Shown here: piece after piece, positions 25,601 to 40,600 of the stretch
Numbering within the stretch: position 1 is the first letter of the stretch
Layout: each line of letters begins with the position of its first letter
NCBI GenBank assembly: GCA_963576735.1
Contig: OY755180.1
Coordinates: 16,830,678-16,894,677, forward strand
Source: Bedellia somnulentella
Lineage: Eukaryota; Arthropoda; Insecta; Lepidoptera; Bedelliidae
Length of the DNA: 64,000 bases
Reading direction: 5' to 3'
Made by a program: the position numbers and the translations under genes
Notes under the pieces: model-generated
What the model saw: only the letters and a program-made list of their open reading frames with translations
The model's database searches: none
Told to the model about the DNA's origin: nothing

Positions 25601-28600
25601 AAAAACTTAACCAAAAACTCACCCCTCTATCCATCCTCAGCACAGTAAAATGCGTCCTCGCAATCGGGAAATGCTGCGAAACCATATTGGAATCCCGAAA
25701 CTTGCATTGCAGCATCATAGAGCTGGTCTGCGGCCAGAACGGCGTGCATTGCTGCGGAGCTAGGTCTATCCAGAGGACTGCCGCTTCGTGTTTTACTTTA
25801 CTTTTTTTTTTGAGTGTCTAATCAATTAAAAAAACTTAACCAAAAACTCACCCCTCTATCCATCCTCAGCACAGTAAAATGCGTCCTCGCAATCGGGAAA
25901 TGCTGCGAAACCATATTGGAATCCCGAAACTTGCATTGCAGCATCATAGAGCTGGTCTGCGGCCAGAACGGCGTGCATTGCTGCGGAGCTAGGTCTATCC
26001 AGAGGACTGCCGCTTCGTGTTTTACTTTACTTTTTTTTTTGAGTGTCTAATCAATTAAAAAAACTTAACCAAAAACTCACCCCTCTATCCATCCTCAGCA
26101 CAGTAAAATGCGTCCTCGCAATCGGGAAATGCTGCGAAACCATATTGGAATCCCGAAACTTGCATTGCAGCATCATAGAGCTGGTCTGCGGCCAGAACGG
26201 CGTGCATTGCTGCGGAGCTAGGTCTATCCAGAGGACTGCCGCTTCGTGTTTTACTTTACTTTTTTTTTTGAGTGTCTAATCAATTAAAAAAACTTAACCA
26301 AAAACTCACCCCTCTATCCATCCTCAGCACAGTAAAATGCGTCCTCGCAATCGGGAAATGCTGCGAAACCATATTGGAATCCCGAAACTTGCATTGCAGC
26401 ATCATAGAGCTGGTCTGCGGCCAGAACGGCGTGCATTGCTGCGGAGCTAGGTCTATCCAGAGGACTGCCGCTTCGTGTTTTACTTTACTTTTTTTTTTGA
26501 GTGTCTAATCAATTAAAAAAACTTAACCAAAAACTCACCCCTCTATCCATCCTCAGCACAGTAAAATGCGTCCTCGCAATCGGGAAATGCTGCGAAACCA
26601 TATTGGAATCCCGAAACTTGCATTGCAGCATCATAGAGCTGGTCTGCGGCCAGAACGGCGTGCATTGCTGCGGAGCCAGGTCTATCCAGAGGTCTGCCGC
26701 TTCGTTCTCTTCCATGAACCTTATGTGCTGTTTTGTCTCGTTGTACACGAGGAAGTACGGTAGGAATGTCACTATTTTTGTTAGTTGCGGTGATAGATCA
26801 GAGAGCGTTACCTGGGTGTGAAGAAAGGTGGGTTGTAGTTAATTTAACGTATAAGTATTTTGGATTATACAATGAAAACTAGTGTTGCTCCGTATGTGGG
26901 TTCTGCCGAATGTCGAATTCGGCCGAATGTTCGGTATGAATACATGCCGAAGCCAAATTTCGGCCGAAGTTCGGTTAAATTTAGCGCGTTTTTGATCAAT
27001 GAAAATTATTTGACAGTATGCGGTTGCTTTGTTACATAAATAAAGACTTAAAATAAGTCAGAAAGAAATATAAGATAAGTACATATACTCACGGCCATAA
27101 ATCCCAAAAAGGGGTAGCCAGAACTTCAGAGCTACAAACTCTTCATTCACATTTAGAAATCGATAGGAGACAAGATGGTAGAAATAAAGTATGGTTATGG
27201 GTCTCCAACCGCATCGCCCAAAAAAAAAAAGCCCCACATGAATACTATGTATACCACATGAAGCAATAAACGAATATGAATATGAATACATCCTTAGTCG
27301 CCTCTCACGACACCCGTGGGTAGAAAGGGGTAGTAACATTCTAAGCCGGCACTACACGGCCATGTATAAGTCAAGCATTTGATTTATAAAAGTATTTTTT
27401 AATATATATTATATAACAACAATTATGTTAATTTGCTTTATGTTTAAAAAATTTATTAATGCGTTTCTTTTATATTTAAAACAAACACCAAAACTCGACT
27501 CACATAGCTATTTATTTATTTTTAGGCCATTTTATTATTTATTTATTATCTACCGAATTTCGGCCGAACTTCGGTTAAGTCTGCCAAATCTAACTGAAAT
27601 TCGGCCGAATACCAACTTCGGTAAATCTGCCGAACTTCGGTAATACCGAATGTTTAACGAATTTCGGTGCATCTCTATGAAAACAATACTTAGCGTGCCT
27701 CATAAGATATATTAATATTTACTACACTGCCAAAAAATACGACGTTTTGCTCTTACATCCATGTCAGGCGTTATTATTTGATTGATCCTAAATATCAATA
27801 TTATACTCTATTGTTTCTACCACACTTTTGAGATTTATACATGCATTGCCGTGCTGCATTTCTTATGCTTTACGCAGACAAAATCAAAAACTTTGATTGG
27901 CGCTACAATACGATACTATTCTTTGCTTCAAATAAAGTCTGCAACGCCCCCGTACAGCTTACAGGCAAGACTACTTTATTTTTTTGGTTTAGCCGTGGTT
28001 CGATGCAAATATAAGTATGAGCGCAATGAAGCCCTGCGCCCTTACTTATGTACTCAGAACTATTACTTTAAGCTCCTAATAAACACATTTCTATGTCTCT
28101 ACGTTGTCATACTCTGAACATCTCATCGCCACACCCATTTTCCCGGATGCGTTAGGAACTATTACTTAAAGTAACATAAAAAACCCATACATTTCTAAGT
28201 TTCTAAGTTGCCATCTTCTGGACATCCTATTGCCTTAACACTTAACTATTACTCAAAGTTACTCAAAAAATCCCATACTTCTCTAAGTATCCTATAATGC
28301 GTCCTCCTCTCAGCATGCGCGCACACGACATTTTACCGGGCGCACAATGAAGTGCTGTGCCGCGGGAATAATACTTAGTACAGAATGCGCTAAGAACTAT
28401 TACTTCAACAAATCATACATCTCTTAGTCTTTTATTTGCCATTGCCACCCTCTCACCTTCTCAAGTTGTCTTTATCGGCCGTTATTACTATTTGCTAACA
28501 ACTAATAATTATATTTTAAAAACCCAGACATCTGTAAGTATCCGATAATGCGCCCTCCTCTCAGCATGCGCGCACATGACCAGCCGGCGCACAATGTAGG

Positions 28601-31600
28601 GCGGCGCCGCGGGACCAATATACTTACTGCAGCATGCACTTAGAACTATTACTTTTAGATATTATAAAACATATCTTTAAGTCTCTAAATAGTCGCCCTC
28701 TGAACATCGTCGTCACATTCCTACTCCAGCGCTGATAACTATTACTTTAAGCTACTTCAACAACCTATAGATCTCTAAGTCTTCAAGTTGTCTTGTCACC
28801 CAATGTAAACATTATTTAGCCACACCCTTACCCTAGCATGCGCTACCTATATATAATCAAAAAAACCTATACCTACGTCTCTTAGTATCGTTACTTATGT
28901 TTGCCATGTCCTTACTCTAGCATGCACTAAAACTATACATTAAGCTACTCAAAAGAACCCATACTTCTCTAAGTATCCGATAATGCGTCCTCCTCTCAGC
29001 GTGCGCGCACAAAATAAAGCCAGGCGCACAATGCAAGGCGGCGCCGCGAGACCAATCCTTACTCTAACATGCACTTTTAATTAGTTTAAGCTACGAAACA
29101 CATCTCTATGTCTCTAAGTTGTCATCCTCTGAACATCTCATCACCACTCCCTTTTACCCGAATGCGCTAGGAACTATTACTTCAAGTAACATCCAAAACA
29201 CATACATCTCTAAGTTTCAATTTTCTGAACATCCAATTGCCACACCTTACACACTAAACTATTACTATAAGTTACTCAAAACAACCCATACATCTCTAAG
29301 TATCCGAAAATGCGTCCTCCTCTCAGCATGCGCGCACATAATGAGTCCAGGTGCGCAATGCAAGGCGGCACCACGTGACCAGCACGACTGGTGCACGCGC
29401 ACGCGGTACCGCGCGCCACGCCCGCCCGCGCGCCGGTCGCGTGGCAGCAGCAGCGGCTCTTTGTCGACCTCGTGGACTTCGTCAGATCGGGTGCACTGCG
29501 AATGAGAGGTTCACAACTCATTTATGTGATCCAACTACCTTTGAGAAATATACTCGCTCCAAAATCATAAAAAAATCCCAAAACCCTAGTCTTTTTGTTG
29601 GAACGGGTGAGCTGTTAATGGAACATAGATATAGGTGTCAAGTCTAAAAGGGAAAAAAATATAGAAAGAGTAAAATAAAGACAAGTCTCAATCAAAGAAT
29701 CATTAGCCGTGTAGTGCCGGCTTAGAAAGTCGCTACCCCTTTCTACCCACGGGTGTCGTAAGAGGCGACTAAGGGTATTGGGGCTTTTTATTGGATTTTT
29801 GGGCGATGCGGTTGGAGACCCATCACCAAAAACCTTTATTTTACCATCTTTTCCCCACTCAACTTCCAAAAGTGGCTGAGGAATTTATAATTCCTTGGCT
29901 CTGGCTACCCCTTCTAGGGAATTATAGTCGTGAGTATGTGTGTGTGTGTGTGTCTCAATCAAAGTCGCTTAAAGAAAGCTCTAGAATAGCCCCACAAGGC
30001 GAGTCTCTACCCCCTCCGTGCGTCTGTCACATGATAACAGCGACGGACGGAACATGACGGACTTCGAGCAATTCGTTGGAACGTGGGCAGTGTACTGTTA
30101 ATGGAACGTACATTTATCTGTCACTCAGAAGACATAACTGCGTTTACTTGCTGTAAGACTGTGAAGTTAAAATAGTTGGTACGACCCTCAACACCCTCAC
30201 AGAAAAGAGCTTTGTTCTATTATTAACCATCAAGTCACAAAGATGGTTAAGATAGAAGAAGATAACGACGGCCAACACGTTTAGATTAAAAAGAGATTGA
30301 GCTTAAAAGTAGGGCGCTCAACGAATGAAGAATAAAAAAGGGATTTAAAATATTGAAATGATTAAATACATAGTATCAACGTGGCAACCACAATGTACAA
30401 TTGGAATACCCCAATCGGAAATGCTTGGCAATTAGTGAAAGAAATTGTTACAATATGGCAATAAAATTGTATAATGCACTAAGTGATGACATGAAAAATA
30501 TGACGCTGAGAGGATTTAAAAATAGACTATTTAATTATCTGATTGAAAATTGTTTTTATAAAGTGAATGACTTCTTAATTAATTGTGACATTTAAAAAAA
30601 TATAGGCATATGACATTTTATTAATAATATCCTCTTTTTATTATTTATACTTATTGACAAAGCATGTGAATTGAATGTTCGGTTTTACAATAAATACATA
30701 ACATAACATAAACGTTCACGCCGAATATCCCCGAAGGGGTTGGCAGAAGTACTAATACTTCTGAACATCACGTGACTTTGTCACCTGGTGTTCAGAGTAC
30801 CCACGTTTTGCATGGACAGTGTACTCACGTGATAGGGGGCAGGCCTATCGCCGTTTTGTACGAATACACTGTCACATGACTAAGCCATGTGGGTTCCCTC
30901 ACGATGTTTTCCCTCACCGTTAACAACCATGATAAATTAACCACACATATGTCTTTAGAAAAGACAAATTGGTGTAGGCCTGACCCAGGATTTGAACACT
31001 AGTCGTTTGCACGATAACCGAGTGTTCTACCCACTGGGCTATCACGGTTTACTAATAAATAAAGAATAAATAAAGGACTGCCTATAGTGATTTGACGGAA
31101 ACCCATTTTTTCATACAAAATTGCATAAACACGTTGTCCACGTATGCTTTGTGATATTTATTAAAATATCTTTTTAACCACGCAACCAAAACAGATAACT
31201 CAATGGGACTACCTTCGAAGCATACCCAACCGAACAGAAAAATATTTTAGAAATTGATTGACTATTAAAGGAGTTTTCGCGTAATTTACATACAAAAAAA
31301 CATACAATCGAATTGAGTACCTCCTTTTTTCTATCAACCTATATATATAGTGGACTCAAACCATTTAGTGGGGACATATATGGGCTGTGTGTGACGAATG
31401 TCCTTTTTTAACCTTTAACTGTGAACGTCAATATTGTAACACTACCATGGACGCGCGGTCTCACGAACCGCTATAACTACAAGATATATTTTAAAGTAAA
31501 CTACAATTTTATTTGTTTTTTTTTATTTTTTACGTTCCTAAAGATTATCAAATTAAAAGACTATAAATATGTGTTTAGCTTATATTAAGTCATTCTCTTA

Positions 31601-34600
31601 ATAATGATGTAAATCACATTTAGGGCATTTTTCAGACTTAAATTGCCTGAGATCAATTTAAAGACTACTACTTAAAAATGAATTAACTTCTTGAAAAATA
31701 ACCAGATTAGTCTGTTAGATCGCGCGCCCATAGTTGTAGGTTAAGTTGGTCGAAAATACAACAATATTACCTTTATCTGCAGCGGCAATCCAGTTTTGTT
31801 GACGAGCCAGTACGGCGCGTAGAAGGTCAGTTTCCAGCCGTTCAACGTGATCATCACGGTCATGGTGCACGCGGGTTCCGAGTCCAGTCCCCGAAGACGC
31901 AGGCTTTTCTCCGTTAGTTCTGTGACAAAATATATATTGTGCTCACGGATATATTCCTGGATAGGGAATCCAGAGCTGCAGAATAAGAAATTCCTCACCC
32001 ACTTTTGGAAGTTGAGTGGAGACAAGATTGTAAAATAATGGTTGTTGGTGATAGATCTGAAACAGCAACGCTTCACTTAAAAACCCCTATACCCTTAGTC
32101 GCCCGCAGAACACGTTACAACCCACGCCTATCATGTTGACAGAAAGAGACATAAGTGTAAACTCTATTGAAGACTTGTATAACCGCGATGGCTCTATCGA
32201 TAAGAACGTCCGCCCCTCATGCAGACAGGCGCGGGTTCAAATCCCCAGTCCGTGTGTCTTCTAAAGTCATCTGTGTGGTTCATGTATCATGGTTGTTAAC
32301 GGTGGCGGAAAACTACGAAAGAATGTCACATGACGTTCAGAAGTATTAGAACTTCTGCCAACCCCTTCGGGTATAACGGCGTGAACGTTTGAGTTTGATC
32401 TATTTTTATAAGCAGCATATTATTCAGTTTGTGTGTGTTATATTTATATCTAAATTAGCTATCAAAACGCCACGCAGCTGAATGTTTGTTTATCTCGTTT
32501 CCTGTAATAGACCACTCGACGCAAGTTTTGAGAATATGAGTCGAGTTCGTTGGTCGAGCGGCGGGCTGATTATGTATCTTTAGCGACCGCGATTGTGTCG
32601 CAAGTTGCAATATTGTCGCTGTCAAAAGTGTCAGATTGCATACAAATTTATGACATTGACAACGACAATCGTGCAACTTGCGACACAATCGTCACTCGCA
32701 AAAGATACATAATCAGGGGGCCGATACTATACCCTCCACTATGAGTTCTCGATTTCGAGTTTAATCGTATTGCTATTAGGAACCAACGTTTTTAATGGGG
32801 TACTCCCCCATAAAAGGTACCTAGTAGTTTTTAACATGCTTACGGTTATAAATCCTTAAAAAGTGGTAGGCAGAGCGTAAGAATTGAAATTCTTCAACCA
32901 GATTTGGAAGATTGTAAAACAAAGAATGATTGATTAGTGATGGATTTCGAACCACATTGCCCAATACTCACTTAATTAAACCAGAGAGGGTGGATTTTGT
33001 GAACCAGCCTGTGTCGCGATGCTAAGAGCTAGAAAATTGGTTCAGGTATCAAATTGAAGGCCTCCATCTGAAGTTTTACCGAAAACTCATACATTTTCCA
33101 TAAGTGGATAATTTAAATTGTTAGCGATTTATAAATTGTCAAAATTGGCCCATAGACTTTGCTGGAGTAAAAGCGCGCGCAAATGTGTCAGTCACGAGAT
33201 TGAATTGATTCGATCGCGAACAATTTTCAATCTGCCGACAATTTTAATTACTATTGCGTTATATAGTAATCATTTAAAAAGCCTCAATTTTCTTTATATC
33301 TATTCAGCGCCCAGGGGAATATAAATATAAAAAATCAGAAGTTAAGATAGTGTTTTGGTATTTTGGATGTAAAGCGGATGCAAAAAATGAAGTCCACGCG
33401 GACGTAGTCGCGGGCAAAAAGCTAGTACTCACTTAAAAGACCTAAAAAAGGGACCTATTGGTACTTTTATAGCATATTTTTCTCGCTATACATATATATA
33501 TGTATATATATATGTTGTATATTGTATATATTTAATATTTATAGTGCAGTATCGCTATACTCGTGTCTATGATGCTATTAAAAGTTCATCATATATACAT
33601 GTTGTATTACGTTATTTCAAGTTATACGGTTTTTTTAAATAAATACATTGCTTTTGGTCAATATTCATAAATCATTTGTGACATGTTCCATGAGATTTAA
33701 CGTGTTAATATATAATTAGTTAGTAACTTTTAAACACAAACGAGTTACCATAGTTCCAATCCACCCGAATACAGAAGAGTAGCCAATCAGAAACAACGGT
33801 TTGAATTTTGTGAAATATCTGATCAAAAACTGAGAAAATAACAAATAAGTTAATATCAATGAATAAAGCTTTATTGCTGGCTAGATATCGCAGAATATTT
33901 TTATAGATTTGGTATCCCATTTAAAAGATATTAAGTAAAAACGTACATCGCGGTATGTGAATGTTTAAAAAGATGCTTCTAAATACAACTTCTATTAATA
34001 TTTCATCGGTCCTCCTATGGGCTCTTCTTCGACCGAAACTTTGGTTGAGAGGTAACATAGGTCTCTTAGAGCCTCTGTCTTCGGACGTTTATTACGTTCT
34101 CCCAACTACCCCATCCCATCACCGATCCTCTAACCCCAATCTAATCCCACAGAATCCTTCAAAGGGCTGTTATATGTTCGAATTCAGCTGTTCGTAGAGA
34201 CCTTACCGTCTTAAACCAAAGTCTCCTTATGATGGGCAAGTGATGCGAACTGAGGGCCGCAATCAAAGGTACCCAGTCGCAATCGAGAGTTTGGAAGATG
34301 AAGAGTCCCTTAGGAGGTACCCGCAGAATTTCAAACTGCGAGAACAAAATCACCAAAACTTATAAAAAACGCCAAAAAACCTTTTGATATTTTTATATCA
34401 TAGCCCAAAGTGATTGAAAATAAACTTAAATAAAAACAACTTACCTTTTTTACATCTTTTTCCCACTAAATTTTATTTAAGATTGAATGTTTTCCTATTC
34501 TGAAGCTCTGGCTATCCCTTTTTGGGATTTATAGGCGAGAGTTTTAATATTATATTATATTATATTTGCTGTGTAGTGTCGGCTTAGAATAGCACTACCC

Positions 34601-37600
34601 CATTTCTTACGGTGGGTGTACGTAAGAGGCTACTAACGGTATCGGGGCTTTCAAGGGATTTTTGGGCGATGCGGTTGGAGACCCATCACCAACAACCTTT
34701 ATTTCACCATCTTTTCCCCACTCAACTTTCCAAACGTGGCTGAGGAATTTCGAATTCCTTAGCTCTGGCTACCCCTTATAGGGATTTATAGCTGTGAGTA
34801 TATGTATGTATGTATGTTTTAATATTTTATTTATTGAAAATTGTTAACAAAAATTTAGAAGCTAAAAACAAGTCCTGCAAAACTGCATGTAAGGAGGACG
34901 TTTTTTGAGTGTGCTATCCCTGTAATAATTTGTCACTCTTGGTTCTTCAAATTTGCCTGAGGTCATTGAAATTGTACAATGACTATTATCTACCAATACA
35001 TTATGCTCTGTGCCATGGTTTCTAACTGCCACATGACAGTATATGCACCTTCCGAATCCGAAGTATAGTCAGTAGTTAGATTTAACTTATACGTAAGTTT
35101 GTGACATTCAAAAATATAGAACAATTCTTTTTATTTTGTTTTTTTTTATCTTTTTAATTTTATCTATAGGTATTTATGTTTCAGGCTAGCTGGTAATACT
35201 TTCAAAGCTTTAATCAATTGATAAAAATCTATTTTTTTATATTTATCTTAAGTTTCTTCTCTTCTTCTTCTCTTAAGATTATCTAATCTAGAAACTTTCA
35301 ATTTTGTCACTATAATCGGCGTAATCTATTATCTATAGGCTCTACTAGACTACTATAGGGTCTTTATAACTTAAATTATGGAATTTATCTAAAATTATTC
35401 TTAGCTTTTACAAACATTAGCTATTTGCCTACGCCACCATATTGTAAAAAAAATCAAAGGTGGAGTAAACAACGGAGCATGTTTTACATGTTTATGCGTA
35501 TAAAAAGAATTGATAATTGACATTGTAGGGTTTAGAACCTTACACTTGAATAATTGCTAACAAATGATAGAACACTTGATATGGTAATCAACGTGTACTT
35601 AGTTGATCTGCTTATACTAGGATGATATATGATAAATGAGAGTGCGCGGGTTGCTGTCTTAACGCAAACTGATATTAATGGCGTAATTTACACAAAAGAA
35701 ACGTATAATAATAAAACTGCTGACAATGCAATGTCGGTTCTACTGAAAATTTTAGTTTTACTTACAACAGCATCTATATCCTGTTATAGGAGGCCGTCGG
35801 CGAATATGTGTGCGGAGTATGTACTCTTATGTATGTACGATACTAAGTATATTTATCGACCTGTGTACATTTCGCGGAAACATGCATACTCACGGCTATA
35901 AATCCCTAAAGCAGAGCCTTGTAATTAAAAAAACCTTGGTTACTTTTGTAAGCTGAGTGGGGAAAAAATATTGATAGTAAATAAATAATTGTTGGGGATG
36001 GTTCTCCAACCACACCGCCCAAAATTCACTTTAAAAAGAGCAACTACGGGTAGAAATAGGGTAGTGCTATTCTTACACAGCACTACACAACACATTTACT
36101 TGCAAATACTCTAGTGGTCTCCCAAAAAAGTTAATTGTATTCTAGAAATATTTACCTTCAGTGAACGTGAAAAACGAAACCCATTTCAGGCCACGATGAT
36201 GAGGCAGTTCAATTTTGAAGCGTATCGGGTTCCTAAGGTCCAAGGTGTAGGCGTGGGCCCTTTCTCCGGGCTCAAGGCGTACTTTGTAAGGGTTCTCGGT
36301 ATCCGTTGATAGGGTGAAGGCGTAGGGAAGGCGATTATAGAAGCCAATCGGAGGTACTACTCTGAAGAGGCATCGCGGTATAGCACGGCTTATAGATTGG
36401 GATCGGAGGCCTGGAACAAAGGATGAACACAAAACTCATATATCGATGTAACACATAATAAAAGGCATTCGTCCGAATTATAAAGATAAAGAGCATGTAT
36501 GAAGAGATTGATGGATGTAAACGAAACTAGAGAGGTTTGCCAGGATCGTACAAAGTGGCTATGAAACATATTCATATCAAACGTATGTGCATAACATAAC
36601 ATATGGGGTAGGCAGAGAGTATTGATCGCCACTTCGTACGATCCTGGCAAACCTCTCTTACTTCGTCTATATCCATAAATCTTTTCATACATGCTCTTTT
36701 ATTCTTCATACTTCGGACACCTGCCTTTTTAAGCACACTCTCAATTTGGTCCAAGTGTGTCCTCCGTGGCCGTCCTCTACTAACATTACCTTCCACATTA
36801 GCGCTATATATACCTTTTCCAATTTCCTATCATCCATCCTCTTGATTTGCCCTAACCATCTCAACGTTCCTTTTTCTATCTTTCTTACAATATCATCTTT
36901 TACACCAGAACTTTCACGAATCACATCATTCCTCACACAATCAGATAACCTTACATTACAAACTTTTCTGAGGGACCTCATTTCTACTGCATTCACTCTT
37001 TTATGCTTCTTTTGCCACACCCAGCATTCACTGCCATACAACGTGTGTACATGTTGTCAAAATAGACATTTAAAATATAAATATGTGATCGATATGGGTT
37101 TATTGTTTGTATATGATGTATCGATAGTCTCTGCCTACCCCAATGGGAACTAACGGCGTGAGAATATGTATGTGTATGTATGTATGTATATGATGTATAT
37201 GGTTGATGATCAACAATACTTTATTTAATTCCAACAGTGAGTAATTGTTAATTCTGAGGTTTTAGCTACCCCTTTAAGGTATTTATGGTCGTGAGTGTAT
37301 GTATGTATGTATAAATGACTAGATGGTAGCTGGCTCGCTTCTGGGTCTCGAGGTCGGTGGTTCGCATCTCGCTGAGAGCTTTCATATTTATGATGAGTAT
37401 GAATGTGTATTTCTTAGTCTTAAATGTTATTACAGGTGTAACATACAGATCATTCATTCTGTATTTCTAGAGCTAACTTGATCTGTCTAATATGTTCGTA
37501 TACGTATATATTTGAGTCTCCCCTGCTCCCTACGATAAAATTACAGAAAATAGCTATGAAGAGCACGGCCGTTTTTCCATACAAAAAGAACTTTTAGAAG

Positions 37601-40600
37601 ATAAGGACGGCAGCTTGGCCGACCAAATGAAGTCACAAATCAAACAAAAATATATAAATACATATATTAGTTCGTTCTGTTCTCGTTTTTATATTTTTGG
37701 AAGTTAATATTAAAGAGGAAATTACAACATAGAAGTATAATACACGGAATAAACTAATACTCTTTTGCATGAACAGATGGCCGTGCTATTTCCCCTTATA
37801 TCCCTTTTAAAGACTAATAATAAAGGAAAAAAAAACAGCGGTTTGTGCGATTCATTTTATTGTACCTTGCAAAAACTAAGTACTCTACCTACCAAATGGT
37901 GAAAATATTACTATTTTTGTTTCGTTAGGACAAGGGTTTTTTAAGGGATTTTAGTTGTCACACTCACGATAATTATTTTACTAATTTATTATGTCTTTGT
38001 TTTTGATAACTTACCCTCAACAGTAACAATTTTGACGGCAAATATCCTGGGGTCATCGTTCGCTTTGGCCGGACACACGTAGTTTCTTGGCGTGCCCAAT
38101 TCATTAGCCAGATCCATCCACCAAATACCTTGGCTGGTTGTTTGGTAACTCCTGTCGAATGAGAAATTTATTAAAAACGATTTATATACTGTATTGTTTA
38201 TATTTTATTTTATTTTATTCAGAAGATTTACAGCATTAAAACTTTTTGATACAAACTTAATGTTATCTTTCAGCCATTTACAACTCTCTACACATAATAT
38301 CTTGCTAGCTTAAGAACAAACAGGTTATATTTACTTTATAATGAATAATATGACAAAACTGCAGAGTACAATTTTTTTACTGAAAAAAATATAAATATAA
38401 AACAAAACAACATTTAAATATTAACAAGGTGCCTGTTAGTGGTTGTATATAGTTATTTGAATATGGATAATGTATAATTTAAATAGCAATTGTATAAAGC
38501 TGTAAGCTTTACGAACAATGTTAAAATTAAATAAAAATAGCAAAGGGTAAAAACCTGTATTTATACAATCTTTTCTCTACTCAAGTTCCAAAAGTGGCTG
38601 AAAAAGGAGGATGGGCACAAATGTATGGCACCTGGTCCCAGCACCAATCAGGATGAGTGATACGTCGTTGAAAAAGTTATTTTTTGTACAATAAAAATAA
38701 CTTAAGCGCTTGTCTAAATTGCTGCCGTTTTTGAGAAATATTTTTTTTAGGCAAGACTGTTCGTCGTGTTTGTTTCATGTTTTCGATACATTTTCGATTT
38801 AATTATTACAATTTATTGCAAACTCTGACAGTTTTTACAATGTCGCTTCAGCATTGAGATGTTTTAAGTATAACAATTACTAAGTTACACCAGAAACATG
38901 AATTATCATATTTTCACATAATTAACGAAATCAAGATTTTCAAAAAACTGTACATCAAAATCGGCAGCTCTAACAATGTTGATCTAACAAGATTGCTCCC
39001 ATAGTCTTTTATTTCTACACTAACAGGGCTTTAGAATTATATATGATTCAACTTGATTGAGAGACATTCAACATGGGGACCAAAATGCCTATCCTCCTTT
39101 GAATTATGTATGGAAAGGTTAAAAACCATGTTAAATTCGAATAGTATCGTATTTATTCCTGTAGTTCTCTGACGTCATATGAGTTCGACTTGAGTTATAT
39201 GATGGGCGGTTCGTTAGTTTATCATACTATGGGTTTCTGCATACCTAGTACGAGCGAACTTTTGACTAGATATCGCGTGGTATAAAACACTCATCTCTTA
39301 CGCACATACTTAGTATCGTATACAGTCATCTCATTATTACCGATATTACATAACATAACATAACATAAACGTTCACGCCGAATATCCCCGAAGGGGTTGG
39401 CAGAGGTACTAATACTTCTGAACATCACGTGACTTTGTCACCTGGTGTTCAGAGTACCCACGTTTTGCATGGACAGTGTACTCACGTGATAGGGGGCAGG
39501 CCTATCGCCGTTTTGTACGAATACACTGTCACATGACTAAGTAAAACTCAGCCATGTGGGTTTCCTCACGATGTTTACCCTCACCGTTAACAACCATGAT
39601 AAATTAACCACACATATGTCTTTAGAAAAGACAAATTGGTGTAGGCCCGACCCAGGATTTGAACACTAGTCGTTTGCACGATAACCGAGTGTTCTACCCA
39701 CTGGGCTATCACGGTTGCTATTGTGACGATAAAATAGCGCTCGTGCTAGGTCTCCCGGTGAACAAGATACGATCATATTACGAGTATTATCCAAGCTATT
39801 TAGAAAAAGAAATGTTTTTTTGACATTCAAACGTCTCGTTAGTTCGTATTAGCATACCATGTCTTTTAAACAATTTGTTATAATCCTTTAAATGAACGCT
39901 ATAAAGAAATGAAAAAGAACTCATTTACTTTCACACATTTTACAAGTTACAAATATAAAATAAGTTTTGGCAATCCAGCGAGGCAATGCGGCGGGCATCA
40001 TGGGTGCTTTTGCGCATGAGTCTGTTAGTAGATAACTTATTTATTATTATTTTTTGTTTTAGATATTTAGTTACCATTTAACGGTTAATAGTAGTTAGTT
40101 ATTTTTAAATATAATAATGTTTTTTTTTTATTATTATGTGAATGTTATTTTTTTATAAGTTTCCGTTAATATTATTTATACTGTGATAATGATAAGTTAG
40201 AAATAATGCTAGTATTTAAATAAGTTTACACTAAAAATGTCTCTATGTGAAACCGTGTACTTACTCAAAATTACAAGGCAGTAGGAACAACTTGCAATGA
40301 TAAGCGATGTAAAGCGGCACGTTGTAGGTGTCGTGCGGTTGGATGGTGGCCACCCGCATCTTGTCGTCGAAGGGGTTGGTCACCTCCCCCATTAGGGGTA
40401 GGCCAAGTGTTTCTAAGTCTGTTTTCTTGTAGTACAGTTCTAGGGCGTATGATGTTTCGTTGCGGACCTGGGGTTATAGAAATTGTTAAATTAATTATAT
40501 AAACTAAGAAATTATCAATTTATTTCAACTTCTAATAAATAACGATTTTGTACACTCCGTAGAAGTGAACGTATAATTGTGCTAAATATAATATCCCAGG

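Noticed and set aside
24893..26500. CRISPR-like regular repeats
   Set aside because: Units are 229 bp of exon-plus-intron sequence without spacers, in an animal intron.
24727..26821. A train of overlapping plus-strand ORFs of 78 codons, all starting MSNQLKK
   Set aside because: They are the antisense of the 229 bp units. The real coding sequence is minus-strand Vps13 exon 30; the ORFs exist because each unit lacks stops in one plus-strand frame.
29119..29647. Plus-strand Arg-rich ORFs of 128 and 98 codons
   Set aside because: They overlie the GC-rich Vps13 exon 28 on the other strand and its border repeats.
36746..37153. Plus-strand 135-codon ORF
   Set aside because: It is antisense to the RTE-like reverse-transcriptase remnant.
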